Shown here: in pieces, positions 1 to 8,939 of the stretch
Layout of the letters: the number at the start of each line of letters is the position of its first letter
Numbering within the stretch: position 1 is the first letter of the stretch
Source of the DNA: Candidatus Thiothrix putei
GTDB taxonomy: Bacteria; Pseudomonadota; Gammaproteobacteria; Thiotrichales; Thiotrichaceae
Assembly (NCBI GenBank): GCA_029972225.1
Contig: CP124756.1
Coordinates: 2,896,001-2,960,000 of the forward strand
Direction: 5' to 3'
Length of the DNA: 64,000 nucleotides
The notes under the pieces: generated by a model
The model's input: the letters and a program-made list of their open reading frames with translations, nothing else
What the model was told of the DNA's origin: nothing
Database searches by the model: none
Made by a program: the position numbers and the translations under genes

Positions 1-66
1 ATCATCACATTGTGTATGACTATTAACCTGAATTCCCTTACCCTTTAGAATGTGAAGGTGAACCCG

Positions 67-954
67 ATGACTGAAGCGACAATTGATATGACAACGACAG
101 CCTTACCCAAAGCCAATACCGCCACCAGTGGTGGACGTGAAGAATTTGCCCACACCATCAGCGGCACGATTGGCAAGCCGTATCTGGATGGCAAAGACGC
201 GAAATTTTTCTGCCGTGGCGTGAACGTGTTCTACGCAGGCGAAAAGCAAGCGATTTTCGATGTCAATATGGACATCGGCAAAAACGAAGTGATTGCCATG
301 ATCGGGCCTTCCGGTTGCGGTAAATCCACGTTTCTGCGCTGCTTAAACCGCATGAATGACACCATCGCAGGCTGCCGCGTCACCGGCGACATCAAGCTCG
401 ACGGCGAAGACATTCACGACAAGGAACAAGACCCTGTGTTGCTCCGCGCTCGTGTGGGCATGGTATTCCAGAAACCGAACCCGTTCCCCAAATCCATCTA
501 CGACAACGTGGCGTATGGCCCGCGCCTGCACGGTCTGGCTAACAACCGCGCGGAACTGGATGAGATCGTCGAAAGCAGCCTGACCAAAGCCGGTTTATTC
601 AAGGAAGTCAAAGACCGTCTGCAAGCACCCGGCACAGGGCTTTCCGGTGGTCAGCAGCAACGCTTGTGCATTGCGCGTACCATCGCCGTCAGCCCGGAAG
701 TCATCCTGATGGATGAACCGACTTCTGCACTTGATCCGATTGCGACCGCGACTATCGAGGAATTGATTGACGAATTACGCGCAAGCTTTACTATTTGCAT
801 CGTGACCCACTCAATGCAACAAGCCGCACGGATTTCCCAACGTACCGCTTACTTCCACATGGGTTATCTGGTTGAATTGAACGACACCAAAACAGTCTTC
901 ACCAACCCACAACACCAATTAACTGAAAACTACATCACAGGCCGCTTCGGCTAA
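67..954 (+). CDS. pstB: Phosphate ABC transporter ATP-binding protein PstB
   Basis: ATPase subunit of the high-affinity PstSCAB phosphate importer, acting on the cytoplasmic face of the inner membrane. The protein has a Walker A motif (GPSGCGKS, about residue 80), the ABC signature LSGGQQQR (about 190) and Walker B ([12 protein letters not shown], about 215), with the C-terminal ITGRFG ending typical of PstB. An in-frame GTG at 52 is possible, but the ATG at 67 has AAGGTG about 6 bases upstream and gives a 295-residue protein of normal family length plus a short extension. phoU follows 14 bases later, so the two are very likely co-transcribed. pstSCA must lie upstream of the window or elsewhere. 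Family assignment is certain; the start is inferred. Confidence 0.96.
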   Translation: MTEATIDMTTTALPKANTATSGGREEFAHTISGTIGKPYLDGKDAKFFCRGVNVFYAGEKQAIFDVNMDIGKNEVIAMIGPSGCGKSTFLRCLNRMNDTIAGCRVTGDIKLDGEDIHDKEQDPVLLRARVGMVFQKPNPFPKSIYDNVAYGPRLHGLANNRAELDEIVESSLTKAGLFKEVKDRLQAPGTGLSGGQQQRLCIARTIAVSPEVILMDEPTSALDPIATATIEELIDELRASFTICIVTHSMQQAARISQRTAYFHMGYLVELNDTKTVFTNPQHQLTENYITGRFG

Positions 955-968
955 GGCGGCAACGGGGT

Positions 969-1685
969 ATGAATGACATGAACACTACACAACACACGTC
1001 CCAGCAGTACAACCACGAGCTGGAAGAAGCCCGCAGCAAACTGATGACAATGGGCGGCTTGGTTGAAAGCCAAGTCACTAACGCCATCAAAGCGTTATTG
1101 GAACGCGACAGTGCCTTGGGCGAAAAGGTTGCGTATTCCGACCATGAAATCAACGCAATGGAAATCACCCTCGACGAACATTGCGCGGAAATCATTGCGC
1201 GTCGCCAGCCAGCAGCCAGCGATTTGCGTTTGCTGATCACCATTATCAAAGTTATTACCGATCTGGAACGCATTGGTGACGAAGCCGAAAAAGTCGGGCG
1301 TTACGCGGTGGAAATGGCGGAAACCCCGACTTACTGTGACTTGCACAATTCCCTGCGTCACTTGGGCGAACACGTCAAAGCCATGTTGAGCGACACGTTG
1401 GACGCGCTGGCACGTTTGGACGTTGCCCAAGCTATGCAAGTAGTGAAAAACGACCAGCAAGTGGATGACGAATTTGATTCCATTACCCGCCAGCTCTACA
1501 CCCGTATGCTGGAAGACCCGCGCAATATCAAAGACAGCCTGAATGTCACCTGGTGTGCGCGGTCATTGGAACGGGTCGGCGATCACTGCAAAAACATTTG
1601 CGAATACGTGATTTATTTGGTGAAAGGCAAGGATGTGCGCCACACCAATTTAGAAAGCATCCGCGAGACGCTGTTGGGTGAGTAA
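969..1685 (+). CDS. phoU: Phosphate signalling protein PhoU
   Basis: 238-residue all-helical PhoU, which links the Pst transporter to the PhoR kinase and represses the Pho regulon when phosphate is plentiful. Two PhoU repeats are visible, each with the metal-binding E/DxxxD-type helix (for example near DLERIGDEAEKV and SLERVGDHCKNI). The order pstB-phoU-phoB is common in gammaproteobacteria outside the enterics. Its end overlaps the start of phoB by 8 bases, indicating translational coupling. Start at 969 follows AAGGCGG/ACGGGG; another ATG at 978 is possible. Confidence 0.95.
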   Translation: MNDMNTTQHTSQQYNHELEEARSKLMTMGGLVESQVTNAIKALLERDSALGEKVAYSDHEINAMEITLDEHCAEIIARRQPAASDLRLLITIIKVITDLERIGDEAEKVGRYAVEMAETPTYCDLHNSLRHLGEHVKAMLSDTLDALARLDVAQAMQVVKNDQQVDDEFDSITRQLYTRMLEDPRNIKDSLNVTWCARSLERVGDHCKNICEYVIYLVKGKDVRHTNLESIRETLLGE

Positions 1686-2382
1686 AAAGCGCATTCTGTG
1701 CATTGAGGATGAAGCGGCGATTCGTTCCATGATTCGTTTTTCATTGGAACGCGAAGGCTATCAGGTGATGGAAGCCGCTGATGCACGGGCGGCGCGGGAT
1801 GTGGCAGCAGACCAGTTACCCGACTTAATGTTGGTGGACTGGATGCTGCCGGATCTTTCCGGCCCCGAACTCATCCGGCGGTTTCGCAGCGACCCGCTGA
1901 CCCGCGATATTCCAATTATCATGCTCACTGCCAAAAGCGAAGAGGATGACATGATTCACGGGCTGGATGCGGGTGCGGATGATTACCTGATCAAACCTGT
2001 GTCGCTGAAAGCCCTGAGTGCACGGATCAAAGCCCTGTTGCGCCGTACTGATGGTTTCGACGAACAGCGCATCATCAACGCCGGACGCTTGCAACTTAAC
2101 CAAGATGCGCATCAATTGCGCATTGACGGCGCACCTGTGCATCTCGGCACGACCGAATACCGCCTGCTGGAATTTTTCATGCAGCACCCCGAAAAAGTCT
2201 ATTCCCGCGCTCAATTGCTGGATTTTGTGTGGGGTCAAAATACCTATATCGAAGAACGCACCGTTGATGTGCATGTGCTACGCTTGCGCAAAACATTGAA
2301 GACCTACGCTGCTGATCAGGTGATTCAAACCATTCGGGGCGCAGGCTATTTGTTTAGTGCTACCGAAACAACAGGTGAATAA
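1678..2382 (+). CDS. phoB: Phosphate regulon response regulator PhoB
   Basis: OmpR/PhoB-class response regulator, 234 residues. The receiver domain has acidic residues D11/E12, phospho-acceptor D54 (LVDWMLPD) and K106 (LIKP). The C-terminal winged helix contains the recognition stretch ERTVDVHVLRLRKTL followed by IRGAGYLF. When phosphorylated by PhoR it binds Pho boxes. The start is a GTG inside the 3' end of phoU. Its stop overlaps the ATG of phoR by one base. No convincing Pho box was found inside the window, so its targets here (pst, pit) are inferred from family knowledge only. Confidence 0.96.
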   Translation: MSKKRILCIEDEAAIRSMIRFSLEREGYQVMEAADARAARDVAADQLPDLMLVDWMLPDLSGPELIRRFRSDPLTRDIPIIMLTAKSEEDDMIHGLDAGADDYLIKPVSLKALSARIKALLRRTDGFDEQRIINAGRLQLNQDAHQLRIDGAPVHLGTTEYRLLEFFMQHPEKVYSRAQLLDFVWGQNTYIEERTVDVHVLRLRKTLKTYAADQVIQTIRGAGYLFSATETTGE

Positions 2383-3677
2383 TGGTCGTGGATTATTGGA
2401 GTGTCGAGCGTTACCGCTTTGGCCTGGTGATTGGCTGTGGTGCGTTAGTGGCGTGGTTTACCCCTTACCCTTTAGTCATTATGTTGCTGGTATTGCTGGG
2501 CTATATCGGCTGGATGTTGCACAAACTGTATCAACTGCAACGTTGGCTTACCAATGGGCAAAAGCCTGAGGAAATGCCCGATAGCGATGGCGCGTGGGAA
2601 CAAATTGCTTACCTGTTCCAAAAATCGCAGCAAAAAAGTGCCGACCGTAAACGCAAACAACAGGAATTGCTTACCCGTTTTGATAATGTGCTGTCAGCAT
2701 TGCCGGATGCCGCCGTATTGCTGGATACCGACAATCACATTCAGTGGGCGAACAAATCCGCTGCCAAATTATTAGGTGTGAAAGATGCTACCGACCGGGG
2801 CAAACGCATTGACACGCTATTACGCAACCCCGACCTGCACAAATTGCTGGAAGAAAACAGCGAACGCAAAGTCACGTTTCCCTCGCCACGCAATAGCAAC
2901 CTGACCTTACGGGCGCGGTTATTGCCGTTGCAAGGCGGCTCGCGTGTATTGAGTGTGCGCGACATCAGCGAAGGCGTGCAATTGCAAAAAACCCGTAAAG
3001 CCTTCATTGCCAACGCTTCCCACGAATTGCGCACGCCATTAACCGTGTTGACCGGCTACATTGAGCTGTTTGAACAAGACCCGGAATTGCCGGAGTATTT
3101 ACTCGGCCCCTTGCAGCAATCCCGCGAACAAGCTGCCCGAATGCAGCAAATCATCAGCGATATGCTAGCCTTGTCACGGCTGGAAAGTCAGGAAACCACC
3201 CCGCTGATGGGCAACCGGATTGATGTACCGACGATGCTGGAAAGCAGCATTCAAGCCATCCGCGATACGTTGGCCAGCGATACGCACCATTTGGAAACCC
3301 AAATCGAACCCGATTTATGCGTGTGCGGCTCGGAAAAAGACATTAACAGCGTCATTACCAACTTGCTGGCGAATGCGGTGAAACATACACCCGTTGGTAC
3401 AACCATCCGTATTCATTGGGAAAGCACTGACGATGGGCAGGCGTGTTTGAGCATTATCGACAACGGCCCCGGCATTCCTGAAAAGCACTTGCCGCATTTG
3501 ACCGAACGCTTTTACCGCGTGGATGAAGGGCGTTCGCGTGCCAGTGGTGGTACGGGCTTGGGGTTAGCGATTGTGAAACATGTGATGCAATGGCATAACG
3601 GTAAGCTGACGATTACCAGCAAACCGGGGAATACCGAGTTTAAGGCGTGTTTTCCGGCGAAGCGGGTGTTGGATTAA
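2382..3677 (+). CDS. phoR: Phosphate regulon sensor histidine kinase PhoR
   Basis: 431-residue membrane histidine kinase that pairs with PhoB. Two N-terminal membrane segments (residues about 10-45) precede a charged linker, a PAS domain (about 95-190), the dimerisation/phospho-acceptor helix with NASHELRTPLT (His near 213) and an ATPase domain with N box NLLANAVKH (about 326), G1 DNGPGIP (about 359) and G2 GGTGLGLAI. The domain order matches PhoR. It is the last gene of the pstB-phoU-phoB-phoR run; the next gene starts 40 bases downstream. Confidence 0.95.
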   Translation: MVVDYWSVERYRFGLVIGCGALVAWFTPYPLVIMLLVLLGYIGWMLHKLYQLQRWLTNGQKPEEMPDSDGAWEQIAYLFQKSQQKSADRKRKQQELLTRFDNVLSALPDAAVLLDTDNHIQWANKSAAKLLGVKDATDRGKRIDTLLRNPDLHKLLEENSERKVTFPSPRNSNLTLRARLLPLQGGSRVLSVRDISEGVQLQKTRKAFIANASHELRTPLTVLTGYIELFEQDPELPEYLLGPLQQSREQAARMQQIISDMLALSRLESQETTPLMGNRIDVPTMLESSIQAIRDTLASDTHHLETQIEPDLCVCGSEKDINSVITNLLANAVKHTPVGTTIRIHWESTDDGQACLSIIDNGPGIPEKHLPHLTERFYRVDEGRSRASGGTGLGLAIVKHVMQWHNGKLTITSKPGNTEFKACFPAKRVLD

Positions 3678-3717
3678 ACGACTGGCAGAGTGGTAGCAAG
3701 AGTGATACCATTTTGAA

Positions 3718-4140
3718 ATGAACATAGTATTGGATACCAACATTTTCCTTGGTGCTTGTCTCGGTCAAGGGGCGGCAAACAAGCTGGTGGTGAATTGCTT
3801 GCAGGGGCTGTTCACGCCATTGATGGGTGTTGCTTTGCTGGCTGAATATGAAGATATATTGAGTCGGGATGATTTGTTCACCAAGTCGCGCCTGAACCAG
3901 CAGGAACGCGAGGAATTGTTGGATATTTTTCTCAGCTACTGCCAATGGACACCGATTTATTATGCGTGGCGACCTAACCTGCGTGATGAAGGCGATAATC
4001 ATCTGATTGAATTGGCTGTTGCTGGTAATGCTCGCTATCTCATTACTTATAATCTACGTGATTTCAAACAGATGGAGTTAAAATTCCCTGAGCTTCATAT
4101 CCGTCCACCCGAACAGTTTTTTGCGGAGGTATTCTCATGA
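3718..4140 (+). CDS. PIN-domain toxin of a type II toxin-antitoxin pair
   Basis: 140-residue single PIN domain, a predicted Mg-dependent ribonuclease. It starts with the PIN strand MNIVLDTNIF (catalytic D6), has an acidic residue in LLAEYEDIL and a C-terminal acidic cluster (RDEGDNHLIELA), then the last strand YLITYNLRDF. It matches the 'putative toxin-antitoxin system toxin component, PIN family' group (COG1569). The downstream RHH gene overlaps by 4 bases (ATGA), the usual arrangement of a toxin with its antitoxin. RNA substrate unknown. No good Shine-Dalgarno precedes the ATG. Confidence 0.85.
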   Translation: MNIVLDTNIFLGACLGQGAANKLVVNCLQGLFTPLMGVALLAEYEDILSRDDLFTKSRLNQQEREELLDIFLSYCQWTPIYYAWRPNLRDEGDNHLIELAVAGNARYLITYNLRDFKQMELKFPELHIRPPEQFFAEVFS

Positions 4141-4364
4141 CAGCCATCACCTTACGCCTACCCGATGACAAACACCAACGCCTGAGCGTGTTGGCAAAGC
4201 AACGCGGCATGAGCGTCAACCAACTCATGAACGAAATGACAACCCTACTGCTGGCAAGTTTCGACGCTGAAACCCGCTTCAGGGCAAGGGCAGAACGTGG
4301 GCGTGGCAAAACCGAACGCGGGATTGAGCTATTGCGGAAGGCAATGGGGGAGACAGGATCATGA
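4137..4364 (+). CDS. Ribbon-helix-helix antitoxin
   Basis: 75-residue protein beginning with an RHH-type segment (ITLRLPDDKHQRLSVLAK then GMSVNQLMNEM) that would bind DNA as a dimer and autoregulate the operon, followed by a charged tail (FRARAERGRGKTERG) that could wrap the PIN toxin. It overlaps the toxin gene by 4 bases. Function as antitoxin is inferred from fold and neighbour. Its 3' end in turn overlaps the ATG of a decayed UPF0175-type gene, so a second antitoxin-like unit was once transcribed with it. Confidence 0.8.
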   Translation: MTAITLRLPDDKHQRLSVLAKQRGMSVNQLMNEMTTLLLASFDAETRFRARAERGRGKTERGIELLRKAMGETGS

Positions 4365-4584
4365 AACAGACCGTAGAAATCAATTGCCCGCCTGAGCTGC
4401 TCATCAGCTTACACCTGAATGCAGAAGGCTTCGCCGACTATTTGAAACGCCAAGCTGCCATCAGCTTGTGTAAGGAAGGCCGTATCAGTTCCGGCTAGGC
4501 ATCCCGCGTGCCGATTGGGACGCAGGTGCAGTGTTACTGGAAAACTCCAGCGATGACCTACAGCGCGAAACCAGCCTGTTATGA
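4361..4584 (+). pseudogene. Frameshifted UPF0175-family remnant
   Basis: The first frame (4361-4498) encodes 45 residues starting MKQTVEINCPPEL and ending GRISSG before a stop. The shifted frame continues directly as LGIPRADWDAG and runs on to ETSLL and a TGA at 4582. Together they look like one UPF0175-type small protein in which roughly five or six codons plus a frame were lost at about 4490-4496. UPF0175 proteins usually act as antitoxins/DNA-binding partners of PIN-like toxins, which fits the neighbours. Confidence 0.65.
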
Positions 4585-4609
4585 GCAATCCTGATAGTTA
4601 GATCCCCAA

Positions 4610-4715
4610 GAAAGAAATCCCTCCTAACCTCCCCTTATCAGGGGAGGAACAAGAAGGTGCAGCCTCTTTCTTGCCCCCTTCCCTGATAAGAGGAGGGCTG
4701 GGGAGGGGTTTCTTC
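4610..4715. repeat. Long imperfect inverted repeat (MITE-like)
   Basis: About 105 bases of intergenic DNA whose ends are imperfect inverted copies: AAGAAATCCCTCC with CCCTTATCAGGGGAGG on the left, and CCTGATAAGAGGAGGG with GGGGAGGGGTTTCTT on the right. It would fold into a long interrupted hairpin. No coding potential. It could be a mobile miniature element or a dispersed palindromic repeat; only a genome-wide copy search would tell. It fills the gap between the toxin-antitoxin locus and the kinase gene. Confidence 0.6.
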
Positions 4716-4740
4716 AAGACGGCAGAGTGGAACTGAACAA

Positions 4741-6522
4741 TTATGTTTTCTCCGCCAACCACAGCAGCAACACCGCCCGCAATTGCGCCACATCAAACGG
4801 TTTCGCCAGATAATCGCTCATTCCACTGGCGAGGCAATGTTCGCGAATTGTGGTCGAAGCATGAGCACTCATTGCAATAATCGGCAACGTTTGCCAACGC
4901 GGATCGGTACGCAATTCACGGGTCAAGGCATCGCCCGTCATCCCCGGCATCTCAATATCCATCAACACCAGATCGAAGGTATTCGCCATCAATGCTGCCC
5001 GCACTTGCGTGGCATTTTCCGCTTGCTCGGTGATGCAACCGAAAATTCGCAACAGCTCAATGCTGATCATCAGGCTCAACGCATCATCATCCACCACCAA
5101 AATCCGTGCCCCCGTCAGCAACGCCTGCGCGTCATCAGCGGCGGGCGTTGGTGGCGCATCGGGCAACAGCGTAGACGTGGCTTCACCCCCAAAATCCGCA
5201 CAGAACGTAAACTCGCTCCCCACGCCGGGAATGCTTTCCACGCTAATCGCACCGCCCATCAACTCCACCAACTGGCGGCTAATGGATAAACCCAAACCCG
5301 CGCCTTTCACTGCTTCATGTTCGCCCGAATCAATCCGCACGAAGGGTTCAAACAAACTCTCGCGCTGATTCGCCGGAATCCCGATCCCCGTATCGCGCAC
5401 ACTGAATTGCAACCGAACGTTAGCCGTCGTGTGCGCTTGCAAACTCACATGCAGGGAAACGCTGCCCTTATTGGTAAATTTAACCGCATTGATCAGCAAA
5501 TTATTCAGCACTTGGCTCAAGCGCAACGGGTCGCCCACCAGCACCCCCGGAATGTCGTCCTGCACTTCCAAACAAAACGCCAAACCCTTGCTCGCAATAG
5601 GTTCTTGCACAATGTGCTGAACACTTTGCAGAATTCCCCGTACATTGAACGGCACAGGGCGCAACACTACCTCCCCCGCTTCGATGCAGGAAAAATCCAT
5701 TACATCTTCCACAATTCCCAGCAATAAGCGTGAGGAGCTATGCAGTTTTTCCGCGTAATCCCGCTGTTTACCCTGCAAACTTTCCTGTTGCAGCAATTGC
5801 GCCAAACCCGTGACTGCATTCAACGGCGTGCGGATTTCATGACTGATATTCGCGAGGAAAATGGATTTGGCGCGAGTCGCCGCATCCGCTTGTTCCTTGG
5901 CTTGCTGCAATTTCTGCTGAACATCCACCTGTGGGGTAATGTCCATAATCAAGCCTTCCAACATCAGCGGTTCACCCGCTGCATCGTAAGTCACGCAATG
6001 CCCCTGCTCCCACATCCAACACCATTCACCCGAACGGTGCTGTATCCGATAACTCAACTGGAACGGATGCCGCGCAGTGCTGGCTTTAACCACCGTCGCC
6101 GCCACCTCAGCACGATCATCGGGATGAATCAAGCTCGCCCACGTCAACCGCTGCGACGCAATCAGCCATTCAGCGGGATACCCCGTCAGGGCTTCGCAGC
6201 CTTCACTAACAAATTCCATCGTCCAATCGGCATCGTTATGGCAACGGTAAGCCATCCCCGGTAAATTGCCGATCAAACTCTGCAAGGAACGCTGGCTTTC
6301 CTGCAACAACTGCTCACTGGCTTGCTGGGCGTTGACCGATTGTTGCAATAAGGTATTTTTTTCCTGCAAACGCCCATTAACCCACGCCACCACTCCACTG
6401 CCGACAAAACCCAACAGCGCCACCACGCCAAACCCGCCGAGTACCCACCACACCCAGCGGTAATCAGGTTTCTGGTCGGGATCATATAAAAAGCCATCCA
6501 GCTTGCTGGTGTCGTTGACCAT
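4741..6522 (-). pseudogene. C-terminal part of IS-interrupted hybrid histidine kinase
   Basis: Membrane-anchored kinase half. After MVNDTSKLDGFLYDP it has a membrane helix (WVWWVLGGFGVVALLGFVGS), a coiled linker, a PAS domain (GMAYRCHNDADW to LEGLIMDITPQ), a His-acceptor helix (FLANISHEIRTPLNAV), an HATPase domain (N box LLINAVKF, DTGIGIP, GAGLGLSI) and a receiver domain with LVLMDIEMPGMTG and the K in LAKPFD. The ISKra4-type element at 6523-7988 separates it from its periplasmic half (7989-8939). Joining the halves with one copy of the 9-bp duplication keeps the frame (GMVN then DTSKL), giving about 907 residues. The open frame continues upstream only by reading through IS DNA, so the fragment probably lacks a native start. 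Confidence 0.88.
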
Positions 6523-6606
6523 GGGTGTGAACAAAAGTGCGGTGTCCTGTAGACTAAGATGGCAGGGTGTGAACAAAAGTGCGGTGTCCTGTAGACTAAG
6601 ATGGCA
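6523..6606. repeat. Tandem 42-bp duplication of the IS left end
   Basis: Two identical 42-base copies (6523-6564 and 6565-6606), each beginning with the IS terminal repeat GGGTGTGAACAAAAG and ending in AAGATGGCA. The outer copy abuts the target duplication, so it, not the inner one, was used as the left end in the insertion. Confidence 0.95.
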
Positions 6607-6637
6607 TCCCCTAAAACCAGAGAAAAAGGACTTTCCC

Positions 6638-6946
6638 ATGTTGACAGTTAGCTCCCGCGACCAAAAACTTTTAGAAGCCTTGAACCGCAACCCCGCATTA
6701 AAAGCTCGGATGGAAGGGCTAATCGAGGTGGTTGAAAATGCCGGTGATGACATTATCAAAGCAGCAGACGCCGAACAGCGGGTGATAGAAGAACTGCGCC
6801 AAATGGGAAATGATGCGATCACTGCATGGGCAAACAAACGTGTAGAAAAATGCACAGCCCCAGCCTGTGAAGAAGGCATTGGGAAGTATGTAAAGAGTGG
6901 AAAAAAAACTGTCATTGGCACACGACCTACGGAAAAATCCACATAA
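6638..6946 (+). CDS. ISKra4-type transposase, N-terminal frame
   Basis: 102-residue first frame of the transposase, starting MLTVSSRDQKLLEAL, with helical N-terminal content. It ends shortly after a run of eight A residues (6901-6908). A -1 slip there (AAAAAAC) joins it to the second frame, which continues without a stop as KKNCHWHTTYGKIHISEPVY. The junction makes biological sense, because the downstream frame is open across the whole gap between the two parts. Either programmed frameshifting or an inactivating indel. Confidence 0.75.
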   Translation: MLTVSSRDQKLLEALNRNPALKARMEGLIEVVENAGDDIIKAADAEQRVIEELRQMGNDAITAWANKRVEKCTAPACEEGIGKYVKSGKKTVIGTRPTEKST

Positions 6947-7962
6947 GCGAACCGGTCTACCGGATTCCCGGCAAGCGTGTCCGCCCCTTTAGCCAGAGTG
7001 CCGAGGTTGTTTGCCGAGGCTGTTCGCTCCCGCTGCAACGGGCGGTGACGGACTTTGGGGCGGACTGTTCATTTGCTCAAGTGCCTGATAAATTAGAAGA
7101 ACATTACGGGATACGGCTGGCATCCAGCAGCATCCGACACATCACCGAAGGTCACGCCAAACGCATCCATGAATCCCAAGTGTTGATAAAAGACTATCCA
7201 AGCACGTTGGGAAAAGCCTATGTCATTGCCGAAATGGACGGCAGCATGATCCCCATCGTCGAGATTGACGAAACAGCCCCCGACAAGCGCAAAGGCAAAA
7301 AGGAAAGCTGGAAAGAAGCCCGCCTGTGTCTTGCCCACGCCAAAGGCAGTGCTACGCCAACGTTTGGCGCAATATTCGGTGGCACGGTAGAAGATGCTGG
7401 AAAAATCTTATTCGACACCGCCTGCCGTGCTGGATTTGGAAAAAGCACGTTCCTCCATGCGGTGGGTGATGGGGCAAGCTGGATCAACCGTCAAGTGGAT
7501 GAACAATTTGGCACACAAGGACATTACCTGATTGATTTTTATCATGTTTGTGAATACCTATCAGCAGCATCCGCAAGCTGTTCATGCCTCAAGGACAAGG
7601 ATAAATGGTTTGCCAAACAGAAAAAAGCCCTACAGGATGGTCAAGCTCAAGCGGTCATCGACACACTGAAACCTTTCCTCGAAGCAGAAACGGTAGAAGA
7701 CAGTAACGCCCCAGTACGAGCTTGTCACCGTTACCTGAGCAACCGCATTGAGCAACTGGATTACCCGACAGCAAAATCCCTCGGATTGCCCGTGGGGTCG
7801 GGCGAAATAGAAAGTGCACACCGTTACATCATCCAGCAACGCTTAAAAAAATCGGGGGCATGGTGGAAAAGTGATAATGCGGCGGATATGTTGGCGTTGA
7901 GGGTCATGCGGGGAAACCAGCAATGGAAGCATTATTGGCGAAACACCGCTGAGGCGGCATGA
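6907..7962 (+). CDS. ISKra4-type transposase, catalytic frame
   Basis: The catalytic part, entered by a -1 frameshift at the A8 run; the first ATG-like start in this frame is only at 7045. It has a cysteine-bearing N-terminal segment (VVCRGCSLPLQ), then YVIAEMDGSMIPI (first acidic residue), FLHAVGDGASWI and YLIDFYHVCEYL (second), and a conserved end SLGLPVGSGEIESAHR with a Glu. This pattern is that of ISKra4-like DDE transposases. Acts on the element's own ends. Coordinates of the 5' limit are inferred from the frame junction. Confidence 0.8.
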   Translation, partial: NCHWHTTYGKIHISEPVYRIPGKRVRPFSQSAEVVCRGCSLPLQRAVTDFGADCSFAQVPDKLEEHYGIRLASSSIRHITEGHAKRIHESQVLIKDYPSTLGKAYVIAEMDGSMIPIVEIDETAPDKRKGKKESWKEARLCLAHAKGSATPTFGAIFGGTVEDAGKILFDTACRAGFGKSTFLHAVGDGASWINRQVDEQFGTQGHYLIDFYHVCEYLSAASASCSCLKDKDKWFAKQKKALQDGQAQAVIDTLKPFLEAETVEDSNAPVRACHRYLSNRIEQLDYPTAKSLGLPVGSGEIESAHRYIIQQRLKKSGAWWKSDNAADMLALRVMRGNQQWKHYWRNTAEAA

Positions 7963-7988
7963 GGTTTACCGCACTTTTGTTCACACCC

Positions 7989-8939
7989 GTTGACCATGCC
8001 CAACTTGACGAAGGTATCCGCCATGCGCCGCCAGCGTTCTGAATTCATGTGACCGATTTTAACAATATCCGGCTTCACCAAATCGTGGATACGCGCCGCC
8101 TCAAACTGCAACGCCTCACGGTTCAATTGCGGGTAACGTTTCAGCAAGACGTTGATCATGTCATCGGGGTTTTCCAGCGCGTATTGCCAACCGCGCACCA
8201 CCGCACGGCGTAACGCTGCCACTTGCGCAGGGTGTTCCTGCAAGTGCCGTTCGCTGGTAAACAGCGTATCGCCGTAAAAATCCACCCCGTAATTGACCGG
8301 CTGGATGTAGTGGATGTCGCGCCCCGCCTGCGTATTAAAGAACGGCTCACTGGTCATGTAACCGTATTCCGCATCCACCTGCCCCGACAGCAACGCCGTC
8401 ATGCCCGGTCGATTCGGTTGCAACGCCAAGGCATCCAACGTCACGCCCTCGTTAACAAACATCGCGGCGATTTCCACCATCGGCTGCCCACCGACCTGCA
8501 TTCCAATGCGTTTGTGGGCTAAATCGTGTGGGGTGCGTAAACCTGCTTTACCCTCGGTCATTAACATCGCGGGCGAATGCTGGAAAATACTCGCCAACGC
8601 CACCACCGGCTTGCCTTGCAAACGGTAGTACACCAATTCCCCCGCTTCAATCGCGTAGTCCGCACGACCTTCCAACACCTCAGTCAGTGGCGCAATGTCC
8701 GAACCACCCGGCAATAAGGTGACATCCAGCCCTTCCTCACGGAAAAAGCCGTATTCCAGCGCAGCGTAATACCCCGCAAACTGGAACTGCGGTCGCCACT
8801 TCAATTGCACGGTCACGGATTCTAACGGCGGTGCGGAAGCACCTACAGGCGGGGGAAATAATACACAGAGGCAGACCAGCAAAACCCAGCGCAACACGGC
8901 TGGGTTTGCTTGCTTGAACGATGAAATGTGCTTAGACAA
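7989..8939 (-). pseudogene. N-terminal NMT1/THI5 sensor half of the interrupted kinase
   Basis: 317 native residues: an N-terminal signal/anchor helix (VLRWVLLVCLCVLFPPPVGA) and an NMT1/THI5-like periplasmic binding domain (VTVQLKWRPQFQFAGYYAAL, then FREEGLDVTLLPGGSD, ending VKLGMVN). Such domains bind pyrimidine/thiamine-type or aromatic/sulfonate-like small molecules; the ligand here is unknown. After the duplication GTTGACCAT the frame runs into IS DNA and stops at 7932, adding an artificial tail. Its start codon lies inside the 3' end of the pit gene (8-base overlap), so pit and the kinase were one transcription unit. Confidence 0.88.

Larger units (their letters stand above)
6523..7988 (+). 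mobile_element. ISKra4-type insertion sequence
   Basis: Element with 21-bp terminal inverted repeats: the left end begins GGGTGTGAACAAAAGTGCGG and the right end is its complement ending at 7988. It is flanked by a perfect 9-bp target duplication GTTGACCAT (6514-6522 and 7989-7997). It encodes a two-frame transposase (6638-6946 and 6907-7962). The left 42 bases are tandemly duplicated. It sits inside the sensor-kinase gene, and its terminal sequence supplies the last residues and the stop of the upstream kinase fragment. Family call rests on transposase similarity as recognised by eye and on the duplication length. Confidence 0.9.

Noticed and set aside
6523..7038. Open frame extending the kinase fragment upstream to 7038 on the minus strand
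   Set aside because: It runs through IS DNA, including the tandem terminal repeats, and has no kinase-like content; the native protein continues at 7989 instead.
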